Origin: Hirudo medicinalis | Taxonomy: Eukaryota; Annelida; Clitellata; Hirudinida; Hirudinidae | NCBI GenBank assembly: GCA_011800805.1 | Contig: MPNW01000311.1 | Coordinates: forward strand, 1-64,000 | Direction: 5' to 3' | DNA length: 64,000 bases | Part shown: positions 1 to 13,410 of the stretch, one piece after another | Position numbering within the stretch: position 1 is the stretch's first letter | Layout of the letters: every line of letters starts with the position of its first letter | Notes under the pieces: model-generated | Told to the model about the DNA's origin: nothing | What the model saw: only the letters and a program-made list of their open reading frames with translations | The model's database searches: none | Program-made: the position numbers and the translations under genes

Positions 1-2958
1 CAGCCCGATGGCCATGGGGGTTGCGGCCGTGAAGATCTGGAGAGGGGGGCAGTTTAGTAGTTAAGGTTTATTATTATTAACTAATCGATCGATTGTTATT
101 AATTACAATCGGACGAACGTCAACGGCGGAAGCATTTATTCAGTCAGGCAATAACAATAATAATACGTAATAATAAAAACAAGATATGATTGATTGGATT
201 GGTCAATCAATTGTTGATGTAGTCAAGCAACTACATCAACAGGTTGCAAGGTGTCAGAACGGTCGAGAACTTGTCGATCAATTGATGATGATCGTTCGTC
301 AACCGATGGGACGTCCGTCGACATGAATGACACATGTCGTTGTTGATCGAGCGACAAAAAGTCGACAACGGGTTGCAAACAAATAAACTCGGCTTTCAAA
401 ACAAACGACCCACCACGTTGTAGAGACCGATGCACCACCTCTCGAAGAGGATCTGACCGGAAAATGCGCTGATGATGGCGAACCAGAACTGGAGGGAGAA
501 CCGCACGGGAGAGACATTAATTGACAGATGTTAACTGATTGGTTAATTGATATTTATCGGTTAATTGATATCGATAGGCTACACCACTCTGCAGAGGATT
601 AATAAGATTTAAATTAACTGATTGGTTAATTGATATTTATCGGTTAATTGATATTAATTGGCTACACTAGGCTGCAGAAGATTAANGGTTAATTGATATC
701 GATAGGCTACACCACTCTGCAGAGGATTAATAAGATTTAAATTAACTGATTGGTTAATTGATATTTATCGGTTAATTGATATTAATTGGCTACACTAGGC
801 TGCAGAAGATTAATAAGCTTTCCATTAAAACCAATTAAACTCTCGATTAGGCAAAGTGGAAGAGTCTTCAAAAGTCATCAATCAACACCCATGCCAGACA
901 GGGGGGGAGGAGCTGTGTTCGAGGCCCAAAAATTGCATAAGGAATATAAACGTATCCGTTTAGATACATCGAGATACAAAGTCGCAAAAACACGTCGAGA
1001 CGAACGAACAAACAAACAAACAACGACAGCAAACGAGCGTTCGAAACAAAGGAGAGTAAACTGATCACCTCGATGAGGTAGAGACAAATGTTTTTGTAGA
1101 ACGAGTAGAGGATGAGGGTGGTCAGGCGGCTGTAGCTCCACGCCCCGTGGATGAGGAGGAGCCTCTTCAGGAACCGGAACTGAGCTCAAAAATGCCGTTT
1201 AAACGTTAATCGATAAACGGCAGCGAATAACTGATGATGATAATAATCCAATAATTTAATAATAATAAAAAATAATAATAAGTAAATAAATAATGTATTT
1301 AATCAACTGCTAAGAATTACAACAATAAATTAAACTAATCATAAAGTAAAATAAATTTTGAATTACAATCTATTTGTAATCAACAGTTTGAAAAACTTGT
1401 TGACTGGTCACCCACCTGGCCAATGGCATAATCGGAAGCACAGGCGGCCTGGAGACCTTCCCTCCCCGATATTCCTACCCCCACGTGAGAAGCCTGGAAG
1501 TGATGTCAAAAAATCAACATCACCATCATTATTATCACTATCATTAGCATAATTTACATCACCATCACATTCAACGAGTGACCCCCAAATGCACCTGCAA
1601 TAACAAACCCCATCACCCCTTTTCACCACACGTGAAAGCAACTGGATCCACCTCACCTGGATCATTCCGACGTCATTGGCACCGTCCCCGATGGCCAGGG
1701 TGATGGCCTTGACCTGGTCCTTGACCATGTTGACCAGTTCGGCCTTCTGGAGGGGCGACATGCGGCAGCAGATGACGGACTTGCAACTCAGCAGGAGGGT
1801 CAGGAAGTCGTGCTGGCACGTGTAGGACATGGCATGCTTGAGGGTCTAAGGGGGATGGATTGGGGTTTTAATTTTAATGTTGTCATTTCTTCTTCTTTCT
1901 TATTATTATTGTTATTATTATTATTAATATTATTGTTGTTATTGTTATTATTATTGTTATTATCAACTTTGTTATCCTGTCAATCATTAATGTCGTGCCA
2001 CCACAAAATCTCTGAGAAACTATCATCAAGCACTGTAATTAGCCGATGAAATAAACCTTGGCAAATATAACAAATAATAATAATAAATAAATATAATAAA
2101 TAATAATAATAAATAATATTCCAACGTCATTTCCCTCTAAAACTATCGCCATAAGTTCGACCTGCCGTGCTTAAAAATAAACACGCCATGTGTGATGATC
2201 ACTCCAATCAATGACCTTATTATCGACCAATAGGCTGCTTTCAATCGACAGCCTCGTCATTATCATAATTAATGCGACATCGACCGATCGACATCTCCTA
2301 ACCTCTCCGTCAGTGATGAGACCCAGCAGTGGATTCTCCTGCCTCGCCCTGTCTCCGAGCTCGTTGATGAACTTCCTCAGGGTCTCGGCAGTGTCCTTCG
2401 GTCGTTATGTTGTTAATTATTATTAATAACAATAACAACAACAACAGTATGTAGTTATCGATTAACAAATAATAATAATAATAATAAAAATGATGATGAT
2501 GATGATGATGATAATAATAATAATATTGATAATGATAATATTAAATTGATTATTACAATAGTGTAATTCGTTAGAAATGGCAAGTGGCATGCATGTTAAT
2601 TGAAGAAAATAACATCTAAAAATAATGTTGTGGCTACGTAATCCTCACAATAATCAATCAATCAATTATGCAGATGAGAAATGCAAATCAGCATTGATTT
2701 ATATCGTATTTATAATGCGTATTTATATGCATATTTATAATATGCAGATGAGAAATGAGAATCTGCTAATGAATATGCAGATGAGGAATGAGAATCTGCT
2801 AATGAATATGCGTACGTCGAGCGAGCTCTCGTTAAGGAAGATGATCTTCATGCTCGTGTTGAACAGCTTGCAGGCGTATCCTGTCAACAACAACAACAAT
2901 CGTAATATCAATAGTGACAGTAATGATAATAATAAATAATAATAATAATAATAATAAC

Positions 2959-2992
<34 letters not shown>

Positions 2993-3245
2993 CACAATTG
3001 TATTTTAATTGATGTAATAACAATGATAACAAAATCGATAACAATGGTAACAACATTAACAAATTAATATTTTGATCAGAGCAAACAAGAGCCTTGTGAA
3101 ACGTCGTACCTCGCATTGCATTAATGCAACATGCATTTGCATTTATCAACATGTAACAATGTTTAATTACTGTACATTAGCACAATTTGTAAATGTATAA
3201 ATATAATTGTAATATTATTTAATTGTTATAACTAATTATTATTAC

Positions 3246-3277
<32 letters not shown>

Positions 3278-5355
3278 ACTGACCGACATTGATGGCTGTC
3301 TCCTGCTTGTCGCCAGTGAGCACCCAGACCTTGATGTTGGCCTTCAACAGACTGGCTATGGTGTCTGGTACTCCCTGTGCGAAAACATTAAAACGATTAT
3401 TACGTTACACTTCAATAACTTAACGAGTTATCAGTTAATTAATTGTAGACGAAGGCTAACTGAGCCTGTGATGATTGAAAGTTAAGCATTCAATCAACTA
3501 ATAACCGGTGACGTTAGGAGAGTTATATTTAAAAACCATTTCCTTCGAGTGCATCTTCTTGATTATTATAATTGACATTATTTATTATTACTATTATTAT
3601 TATTACTAATATTGTTATTATTGTATTCATTGCTATAATTAATATTATTATAATATTCATTAGTATCATTATCAGTATCATATCGATTTGTATGTTTTTA
3701 AATTTCACAGGTAAACAAAGATGAGAACAACAAATGCACAAAAATAAAAGGATGAAACGCACCTCCTGAAGTTTGTCTTCGATTGCTGTTGCACCGAGCA
3801 GGGTGAGGTCCTTTGGGGGAGTTTTGTGAATGTTAATCTTAGTGACTAGAAGCAGTCACCATTATGTGCACACCATATCATCACCATCGTCATCATCATC
3901 ACCAGGCATGAGGATACTGGTGATGCTCCTCTTGGACACCATGCCAATGCTGGACAACGAGCTCTCACAACCACTATCACCACCACCACCACCATCATCA
4001 TCACTATCACAACCACTATCGTCATCATCACCACCACCATCATCGTCATCATCACCACCACCACCATCATCGTCATCATCACCACCACCACCATCATCAT
4101 CGTCATCATCACCTTTTCAATGAGTTCTGCGACATCCTCGAGCTTCTGGTGCCTGTCCTCGATGGAAGTGCTGGCCTCCTCGAACTTCCTCAGCCACTCC
4201 TTGTACTTGGTCTCCTCCAGGTCGGCTATGGCCACGCACAAGGTCCTCAGGCCTTCGTATAAAAGTCGCCATCATCATCGTCATCGTCATCGTCGTCGCC
4301 AACAGTCGGGCAATTGTATTGCCTTGGCAGCAAGAGGTTATGGACACTCGAAATGTTGGCCAAGGACGAACACGAACGGAATACAAACACAAATACAAGC
4401 ACAAACACTGATTCAAACATACACACAAATACAAACACCAGTAAAGAAACCCACCCAGTGATGCAAATTCTTCGAGGTGGCCGATGGTGGAGACCAAGTG
4501 CTGCTGGTTTGATGCCAGACGAGGAAATATCACCATGTCCTGGTGGTGGTGGTTATTATTGTGGTAATGATGGTGGTTATTATTATGGTGATGATGATGA
4601 TGGTGGTTATTAATATGGTGATGATGATGGTTATTATTATGGTGATGATGATGATGGTGGTTATTATTATGGTGATGATGATGATTATGGCAATTAATGT
4701 ATAATATTATTATATTATACTACACTGAAGTACTCCGCACATAATACAATACTAATAACAACACTAGTGACACAAACTCAAACAAATTAATGGCAACGAA
4801 ACAAAACAAAACAAAAAAGTGCCAACTGACAGCTCCCTTGGTCATGAGTCTGATCTTCCCGTTGGGCATCCTCACGATGACCGACATCCGCTTCCTGGTG
4901 CTCGTGAAGGCCAGGACGTTCAGGATCTTGTACTTCTCCTCCACATCAAACTGTTTCCGTGCGGAAAGGTGGAAGGATAGATGGATGGATGAAGGGATGG
5001 ATGTATGGATGGATAAATAACAAAAATGGTGAGTTCTGTTAACCTAAACATTCTTCTATCCATCATTCATCCATCTGCCCAACCATCCATCCATTCAACC
5101 AGCAGCTAAGATGATGATGATGATGATGATGATGATGAAGATGACTGATGTTATTGGTGATGATGATGATTATCAGACATTGTTCTCACCACTTTGATGG
5201 TCACGTCGTGCGGAGTTCTGCCACAAAAGTTGAAACCCTGACTCTTGGCTCCCAAGACCAGAGCTCTTTCATCTTAAGTAGTAATAAACACTTAAGAAAA
5301 TAATAAAAATAATCTACAACTGTACTAACTAATATTATTAATGTCATTATGTGTA

Positions 5356-5411
<56 letters not shown>

Positions 5412-6630
5412 GACCATTATTATCATTCTCACCACCATAACCATCACCACCATCATCAATATCATCATCATCTTTGACTTACCAGGACTGGATGCCAGGT
5501 ACTCAATGTTGTCAGGGTCGTTTGGGTCCTTCTCCGGCACGACAGTGTGGCAGACTGCCATCAGGGTCAGAAAGTCTCGGATGACGTTGGCTGTCTCCTG
5601 AACTCGGCAGCAACAAAATAACAACAATAATAATAATAACAGTAATAATAATAATAATAATAATGATAATAATAATAATGATGATGGTAATAACAACAAC
5701 AATAATAATGAAAATAACAACAACAACAACAACTGACATGTCCCGTTTGGAAATTCTCAATCAACACCGGGTCGTTGAACTTCTCCGTGGACTCCGGGTT
5801 TTCCCTGGAAAGGTTGAAATATCAAGGCATGCATATTAAAGTAGGCAGCAGATGCAGTTTAAGTGGAGATATACGAATATCTGTTCGTTAATTATTATTA
5901 ATAAATAAATTAACATCATCAGAAATGCGTGTGGGTTGGCCGAACGGGTCGGGTCCCTGAGTGCAATGGTTTTGGCAGCGGTCGTGAGGTGTCGTGTTCG
6001 AAACCCGGCCTGCACTGCTGCAAGGGCCCTCGGGAAGGAGCGCTACATAAATGGCTAATAAAAAGTGCCTCTGATGTGCAAATGGCTCTATATAAATGAA
6101 GTACATGAATAAACATCAATTGATTGATTGACTGACTGATTGGTTGATTGATTGGTTGACTGATTGGTTGATTGATTGACTGATTGGTTGATTGATTGAT
6201 GATGATGGAGCAGAGATGTATCGATAGTCAATCAGATTATTAAATAAATTTTTGTGATTGCACATTAAAGATTCACTATCGTTTGCATATTAGAATTTAT
6301 TATGATAATTTGATCCACTCACCCATACTTGACTCCTCCCACACTGCATTTCCTGAACTCCATTACGTTGCAGGTCAGAGTTCCCGTCTTGTCTGAGAAG
6401 ACGTACTTGACCTTTGAGGTTAAAGATCGGAAGGTCACCGCAAACAAGCATCCAAGAACATGTTGATGAGACGATGTCAAGGCGATGATGACGTTAATGA
6501 TGATGATATAACGTTAAGGTGATGATGATGATGATGTGGAAATGAGAATGGTTCGTGATAACCACGTGAGAAATGAAACTAAAATGTTACGAGTGATAAG
6601 AAATTCAAATGGAATAAAAAATTATGTGTA

Positions 6631-6666
<36 letters not shown>

Positions 6667-9600
6667 AAGAGTAAGAGGTTATGAGAAAAGATGGATAAAA
6701 ATAATAGCTCAGCAAGACAATGATGACGACGACTACGACGATGATGACGATGATGGTGATGACAATAGCTGTACAGAAGACCTTAAAATCCCAGGTCGAT
6801 AATAAGAGCCATCACAATGAAGACATTGTTGACTATGACAACAGATTGTGATGATGACGATGATGATGATCGCTACGATGATGATGATGATCGCTACGAT
6901 GATGATGACGATGATGATGACGATGTTGATGCAGCAACCGATGAAGCTTTTCTTTTTAAAATCTTCCGAGAAACAAACGGACTCCGTTCCAACCTGCCCG
7001 AGTTCCTCGTTGAGGTTCGATGTCTTGGCGACGGTGGGGATGTTGTGCTTCTCGTCGTACATCTCGAGGTCCTGTTGAGGAGGCATTGGGGGGGTGACCA
7101 TGATGATGATGATGATGATGGTGGTGATTATGATGGTGATGATGATGTTGATGATGATGGTGGTGATGATGATAATGGTGGTGATGATGATGGTGATGAT
7201 GATGATGATGATGGTGATGATGATGGTGATGATAAGTGCAAGCTAGGGTGTGCAAGCAGTGTGTTTGTCATGATGACACTGCATCGATAACAAGTAGTTC
7301 AATGAATGACATGGTGATTGCATGTCATTTGTCAGTAATCAGATTAAAAATAGCTAAGAACAACAACAACAGTAGGATCTGCCGAGCACTCATAAAGTTA
7401 GTTCACCAAATAATTTAAAACAAGACACTGCGACAAGACTTCATCATCATCATCACCATCACCATCACCATCATCATCACCACCATCACCATCATCATAA
7501 TCACCATCACCATCACCATCACCATCACCATCATCATCATCATCATCACTGATAATAAATGTAGAGAATTTCAAATACATGACAAAACAATACAACAACA
7601 ATCAGATGCGGCAACAATAAAATACAATGCAACAACAGCAACAACAATAACGACAACAACAGCAACAACAATAACGACAACATCAACAACTCACCCACTG
7701 TATGAAGATGGCCTGCACGAACCTCACAATCTCGAGGGTCACTTGGAGGCTGATGGGGATGAGGTTGTTGTAGAGGATGACAAATGTCAACAGGTTCAGG
7801 ATGAAGTTCGACGGACCGACATCTGTCGAGATGATGATGATGATGATGTTTTACAGGTTTACAGATGATGAGGAATTACAGGTTTACAATTTGCAAACGA
7901 ATATTGTCTTTTGTATTTTTTACCATTGTTTTTTTTTAAACATAATCAGCTTTAACAGCACAATAATAAACAACATGGGTGGCTCAATAGCGGGAAGGGA
8001 TAACACCCTTGGGGGATGGGGGGAAGGGCCCCTTTGGGTATCAAAAATTTTTTTTTTTTTTTACATGAATTTTGGTTTATAATTTTCTTGTAAAATGACC
8101 TCAAGAAATGAATGAATGAGTGAATGAATGAATAAATGAATGAATGAATAATAAACAATAAACTTCAGAGATATAAATACCGACCGGAAATCCCGAGGTA
8201 CCAATGTTTGTGGTTGTTCTTCGTTATCCAGATCTGACTGGCCACAGCACTCACCAGGGCAAGGACAACCAGAATGGCAAACAGCATCAGAATCTGGTGA
8301 CGATTGTTGTTAATGTTATTATTATTATTATTAATATTATTATTACTATTATTATTGCTATTGTTATTATTATTACATTATTATTTTCATATGTTTTATT
8401 TAATTCTTATTAAGGTCATGATTACACATCGAGTGCATTACACATTTACTAAATTAGGTTATTCATCCACTGCCATGGCTAAAAAGTCTTTCACTCTCAT
8501 TCAAAGACCCCCACAGGCTAGTGGGCCTCAAGTGGTCGGTATTTTTGGAAAGCACGAGTCATCGAGAAGTAATTATTATTATTATTATTATGCATTTATT
8601 ATTATTAATATTATTATTATTATTATTGATTATTCAACTCTCTGGTATTTCCATCGTTCGATGCTAAACTAACTTAAATCAGATAGGATCACAAAAAAAA
8701 ATCATATTTCTGTTTGGCATCTCAGATTTCAAAAACACTTTCAAATTAAAACCATTTTCGAGAAGAGTTACGTAACAGACGTCCGTGTGCATTTCGAGGA
8801 GAGTTACGTAACAGACGTCCGTGTGCATTTCGAGGAGAGTTACGTAACAGACGTCCGTGTGCATTTCGAGGAGAGTTACGTAACAGACGTCTGCCTGCGA
8901 TTATTTGCGTCGAACGAAACGGAGAGACGTCGAACAGCACAATTCGACAACGTTTCAAATTGACATTCCCAACGACTCGACGTCGTGCAAGCAATCACAT
9001 TCAATTTACTCGAGTATTTATAACTAACAATCAGAAATACCTCAACACCTATTATTATTATTTATTTATTATTTATTTATTATCATATTATTTATTATTC
9101 AACAATTAACAATTAAATATACCTCAACACCTATTATCATTATTTATTATTATTATTATATTATCTATTATTCAACAATTAACAATTAAAAATACCTCAA
9201 CTCCTAGTCAAACTAAAATTCCATCGAACGGCGAAGGCACTCGACTGACCTGAGAGTTCACGACCCTTTCCACGGACGACCTCTTGAGGGGGATCATGGT
9301 GGAGTTCAGCATGAACTTTGTCTCGTGCCCGGTGAAGACGACAACGCCTTGATGTTATTAAGTTATGTAATTACATGTAGTTATGTAACATTGTTTAAAA
9401 ATATTTAACTATTAATTAGTTATGTAATATTGTGTTAAAATATTTAACTATTAATTAGTTATGTAATATTGTGTTAAAATATTTAACTATTAATTAGTTA
9501 TGTAATATTGTGTTAAAATATTTAACTATTAATTAGTTATGTAATATTGTGTTAAAATATTTAACTATTAATTAGTTATGTAATATTGTGTTAAAATATT

Positions 9601-9971
9601 TAACTATTAATTAGTTATGCAACATTGTGCTGTTATTACATTATTGTTTCCAAACCATTCCATTTACTCCATTTTGATGTCCAACCGTTAACAATTATTC
9701 TGGCCATTATTATTCGTAACGAAAAATAATTAATTTTAATTTTAATTTTTTTTAAAAACAATTAATTAAAAATTAAATTTCATTAAGACAAAACACAAAT
9801 AAGTCTTTCCTAGGTTATCTTTGACATTATCCATAGAATCCATCATCTGTGTCGCAGTCGTCATCATCATCATCATCATCATTATTATTAATTAATTATC
9901 AGCGCTATCATCGTTATCATCATCATCATCGTCGTTGCTATTATGAATTAATTATGAGCACTATCATCGTT

Positions 9972-10012
<41 letters not shown>

Positions 10013-10758
10013 CATTATTGACATTAGTAATTCCGGAAGGAAGAACGAGAAAATGGAGCACGAGCACGCAAGAAAGGATCGACTCACCAAATATCCACCT
10101 CGTGTTCTTGAGCATGGAACCCCTCAGAAGTATCTGCTCCGGACCCAAGGGATAGGACCTGCAGGACACCATCAACCACTATCATCAGGCCCATCGCCGT
10201 TGCCAATGTTATCATCATCATCTTCCAAGTTAATCACCGTCACCAGCAGTATCATAGTTGCTATTGTCATCATCAACAATGTCAACAATGATGGCATTAT
10301 CATTATCATCAAGATTGAAATCTTAATCATCATCAACATTGATATCACCATCATCAACATTGATATTATTATCATCATCATCATCAAGATTGATACCATC
10401 ATCATCAACATTGATATCATTATCATCATCATCATCAACATTAATATCACCATCATCAACATTGATATCATAAGCCTTATCGTCGTCAACATCGAGTCCA
10501 GAAGCACTCGTGAAAAACATTCGAGCTGGTAAAACCCCAAAAGGGACTCAAAAATGTAGTCAAACATCCACCATCCCACTGTGGCTCAGTGCCCCTTTAT
10601 TGTATTGTCCAAGGTGAGTCAGGCAGAGGTGTTTCGTGCACGAGAGGTGTCGCACGCGACGATGCAGGAGCACGGCCGACGCGAATTTTAATGACATCGT
10701 TATTAATCAAGCTGATCATCATAATGACGACGACGACAACAACAACTACAACAACAAC

Positions 10759-10800
<42 letters not shown>

Positions 10801-11419
10801 CCAACGAGACAAGCTCCACCCACTCTTGAGCCGACGACATCCTCGGTCTGAGCGTGCCCACAAAGTCGTACAGGTGGGCATTGGGAAGTTCGCACTCGAG
10901 GGCACCGCTGAGGGATTGAAGGTCTTCGTGGGTCACCATCTTTGCCGTGAAGGGGATGCCCTGTGGATGACAACGAAGGTGATTACGATGGTAGTGGTTG
11001 CAATGATGACGACGGCGATGGCGACGATGACGATGGTGGTGGTGATGATGATGATGATGGTGGTGGTGATGATGGTGATGATGATGATGATGGTGGTGAT
11101 GATGATGATGATGATATCGGTGAAGGAGGCAGCGGTCAAACAGCACATTGTAAAAAGTTACGTCACCAGTCAGAATATTTTGTGACTCGCGACGTCGACG
11201 ACACGAACAATTGAGTGCCGACGAATTGCGCGATTTAAATGCAATTCATTTCAAGTTTTACTGCAATTTTACTCCGACGTTGTTCATGATTCTAACGAAC
11301 ACAGCTAGCAATAGCAACAATAATATTATTATTATCATCATTATTATAATTATTATAGTTGTTATTATTATTGATAAACTGATTGATGAAATTGTTATAG
11401 TTTATTTTAATTTATAACT

Positions 11420-11476
<57 letters not shown>

Positions 11477-13370
11477 ACTATCATTATTAGTAGTAGTACT
11501 AATTTTTAAATAAAAACCTGTCTTATTTTGAGGTTGGTCTCTCCATCAAGATTGGACGTCTCGATGTAACACATGCCCTGAGGTTCGCTAAAATCAAAAC
11601 AAAACAAATCAAAATAAAATAAACACTGAAAAATCAAAACATTATTATCAAACAAATCGACAAATAAATGGATTATTCTTTATTATTCTCCGGACCTCTT
11701 ATTTGTCTTTAGCCACTCAAAATGCAAAACCACGTCCCTCCGCAATCCTTCCGGGTCGTCGAGCGCAGACGAAAATTCGGAAAGACGCGACGAGAGGCGA
11801 ACGACACGACGACGCAGCTGCCGAAGCTCTCGCGCTCGTTTCGTTCCTTTCGTCGTCAAATTCGTCTCTCGTTAATTATTCGTCTAATTTTATTTTTTGA
11901 CCCGTCAAACTTAATTATCATTGTTGATCGTTTAGGTTATGTTCGCATGTGGTGCAAACATTTCTGACTATCTCGATAAATGATTGTGCATCTTTTCATC
12001 CATCCATCCATCCATCTTATCCATCTTTAGACCTTGGCATCCCATAAAAGGACCTTGCACAAACGCAGTCAGTATGCGTCAGACGTCAGCATCCCACCCC
12101 GTCCCGGTGCGACGAGATCGACTCGACGAAAACAAAGACGACGGAGCCGTTGTTTTGACCGTTTCCATTGCCGACGAAGACAATTGGTTCCCGTCGATAG
12201 CTCCCTTTCCAGGTCGGTGCAAACGTGCGCAGAATGTCGACGATCGATGGCAACGAAAGGGGCCGACCATTCTCTTACGACATCGTCGTAACCACCACCT
12301 TCATTGTCATCATCATCTCATCCTCCTCTTCTCCACGGTAACACCCACCCGGGACGCAAACATCCGTCGTCGCGGTGCAACGTTCAAAGAAAAGCAACCT
12401 GACAACTTGCACGGATTCTTCGAACGAGGACGACACTTCCCGATAAGGAATCCGTCCGAAGCGTCGTGGACCATCGGACCGGAGCGGTAGGCACGACGGC
12501 GAAGACCGGAATCACTTTCCCAAAGAGGCGAAGTCGATGCCGAAAGCAAACATTTCCGACGCCAGTTCGGGTCTCGTTCATTGATCCGAGATTTTCATCC
12601 ACCGTTTGCACGGAAAAACTTTCGAGAGCTCGCACGATTAGGAAACATTTTGAAAGGATAAAAACACGCTCAGGTGCACCGAGAGGAGCGTGAAATTTGA
12701 CGAGCGACGCCGACACGAACGGCGGGTGCGAGGAGTGCAACTCGACTCGGAGATTTCGTCGTCGACGTCAAAACTCGTCACGTCCGCAAACGATTAATTC
12801 GAAGCAGCCAGGATCGGTTCGACAGGGATTCAGTTCATCCCCACAAGATAATAATTCACCGAATGAGGATTTGCAAGTTGTTCACCAATCCATCCATCCA
12901 CCTTTTCTTCATTCACTAGTTCGAATGAACCAAATCAACCGATCGACCAATCAATCAACCAACCAATCTATAAATCTACCAATCAATCAACAGACCGACC
13001 AATCAATCAACCAACCAACCAATCTATAAATCCACCAATCAATCAACCGACAAACCAACCTATAAATCTACCAATCAATTAACCGACAAACCAACCTATA
13101 AATCTACCAATCAATTAACCAATCAACCAATCAACTACTCAGTCCCTTCCACATTTATTCCCAGGTCGGGGAAATAAAAAAACAAAACAAAACAACAACA
13201 AGATCTCTCGAGAGGTTCGTTTCACCTCGGTGCCGACAAGACGAATGTTGTTGATTTCTTAGAAGGGAAAAATTTAGGGCAGCGGAACAAAACATGCACA
13301 CTGTGACGAGATAATGATAAACTTAATCATTCATAAGAAGTAATGATGATAATAAATGTGATCAAATAAC

Positions 13371-13410
<40 letters not shown>

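Noticed and set aside
6956..7290. Poly-Asp (plus) and poly-His (minus) frames
   Set aside because: Pure products of the GAT/GGT microsatellite overlapping a real ATP8A exon.
8679..8994. Repeat protein with [12 protein letters not shown] units
   Set aside because: Translation of the 36-bp minisatellite; the unit length is a multiple of three, so the frame stays open by chance.
9849..10532. 227-residue Ser/Ile/Asn-rich plus-strand frame
   Set aside because: Made of ATC-type repeats running through ATP8A exon 10088-10158 on the opposite strand.
11984..12490. 168-residue plus-strand frame in the CpG-rich intron region
   Set aside because: Overlapping open frames occur on both strands, residue composition is Arg/His-rich and no motif is recognisable; best explained by CpG-rich, stop-poor sequence.
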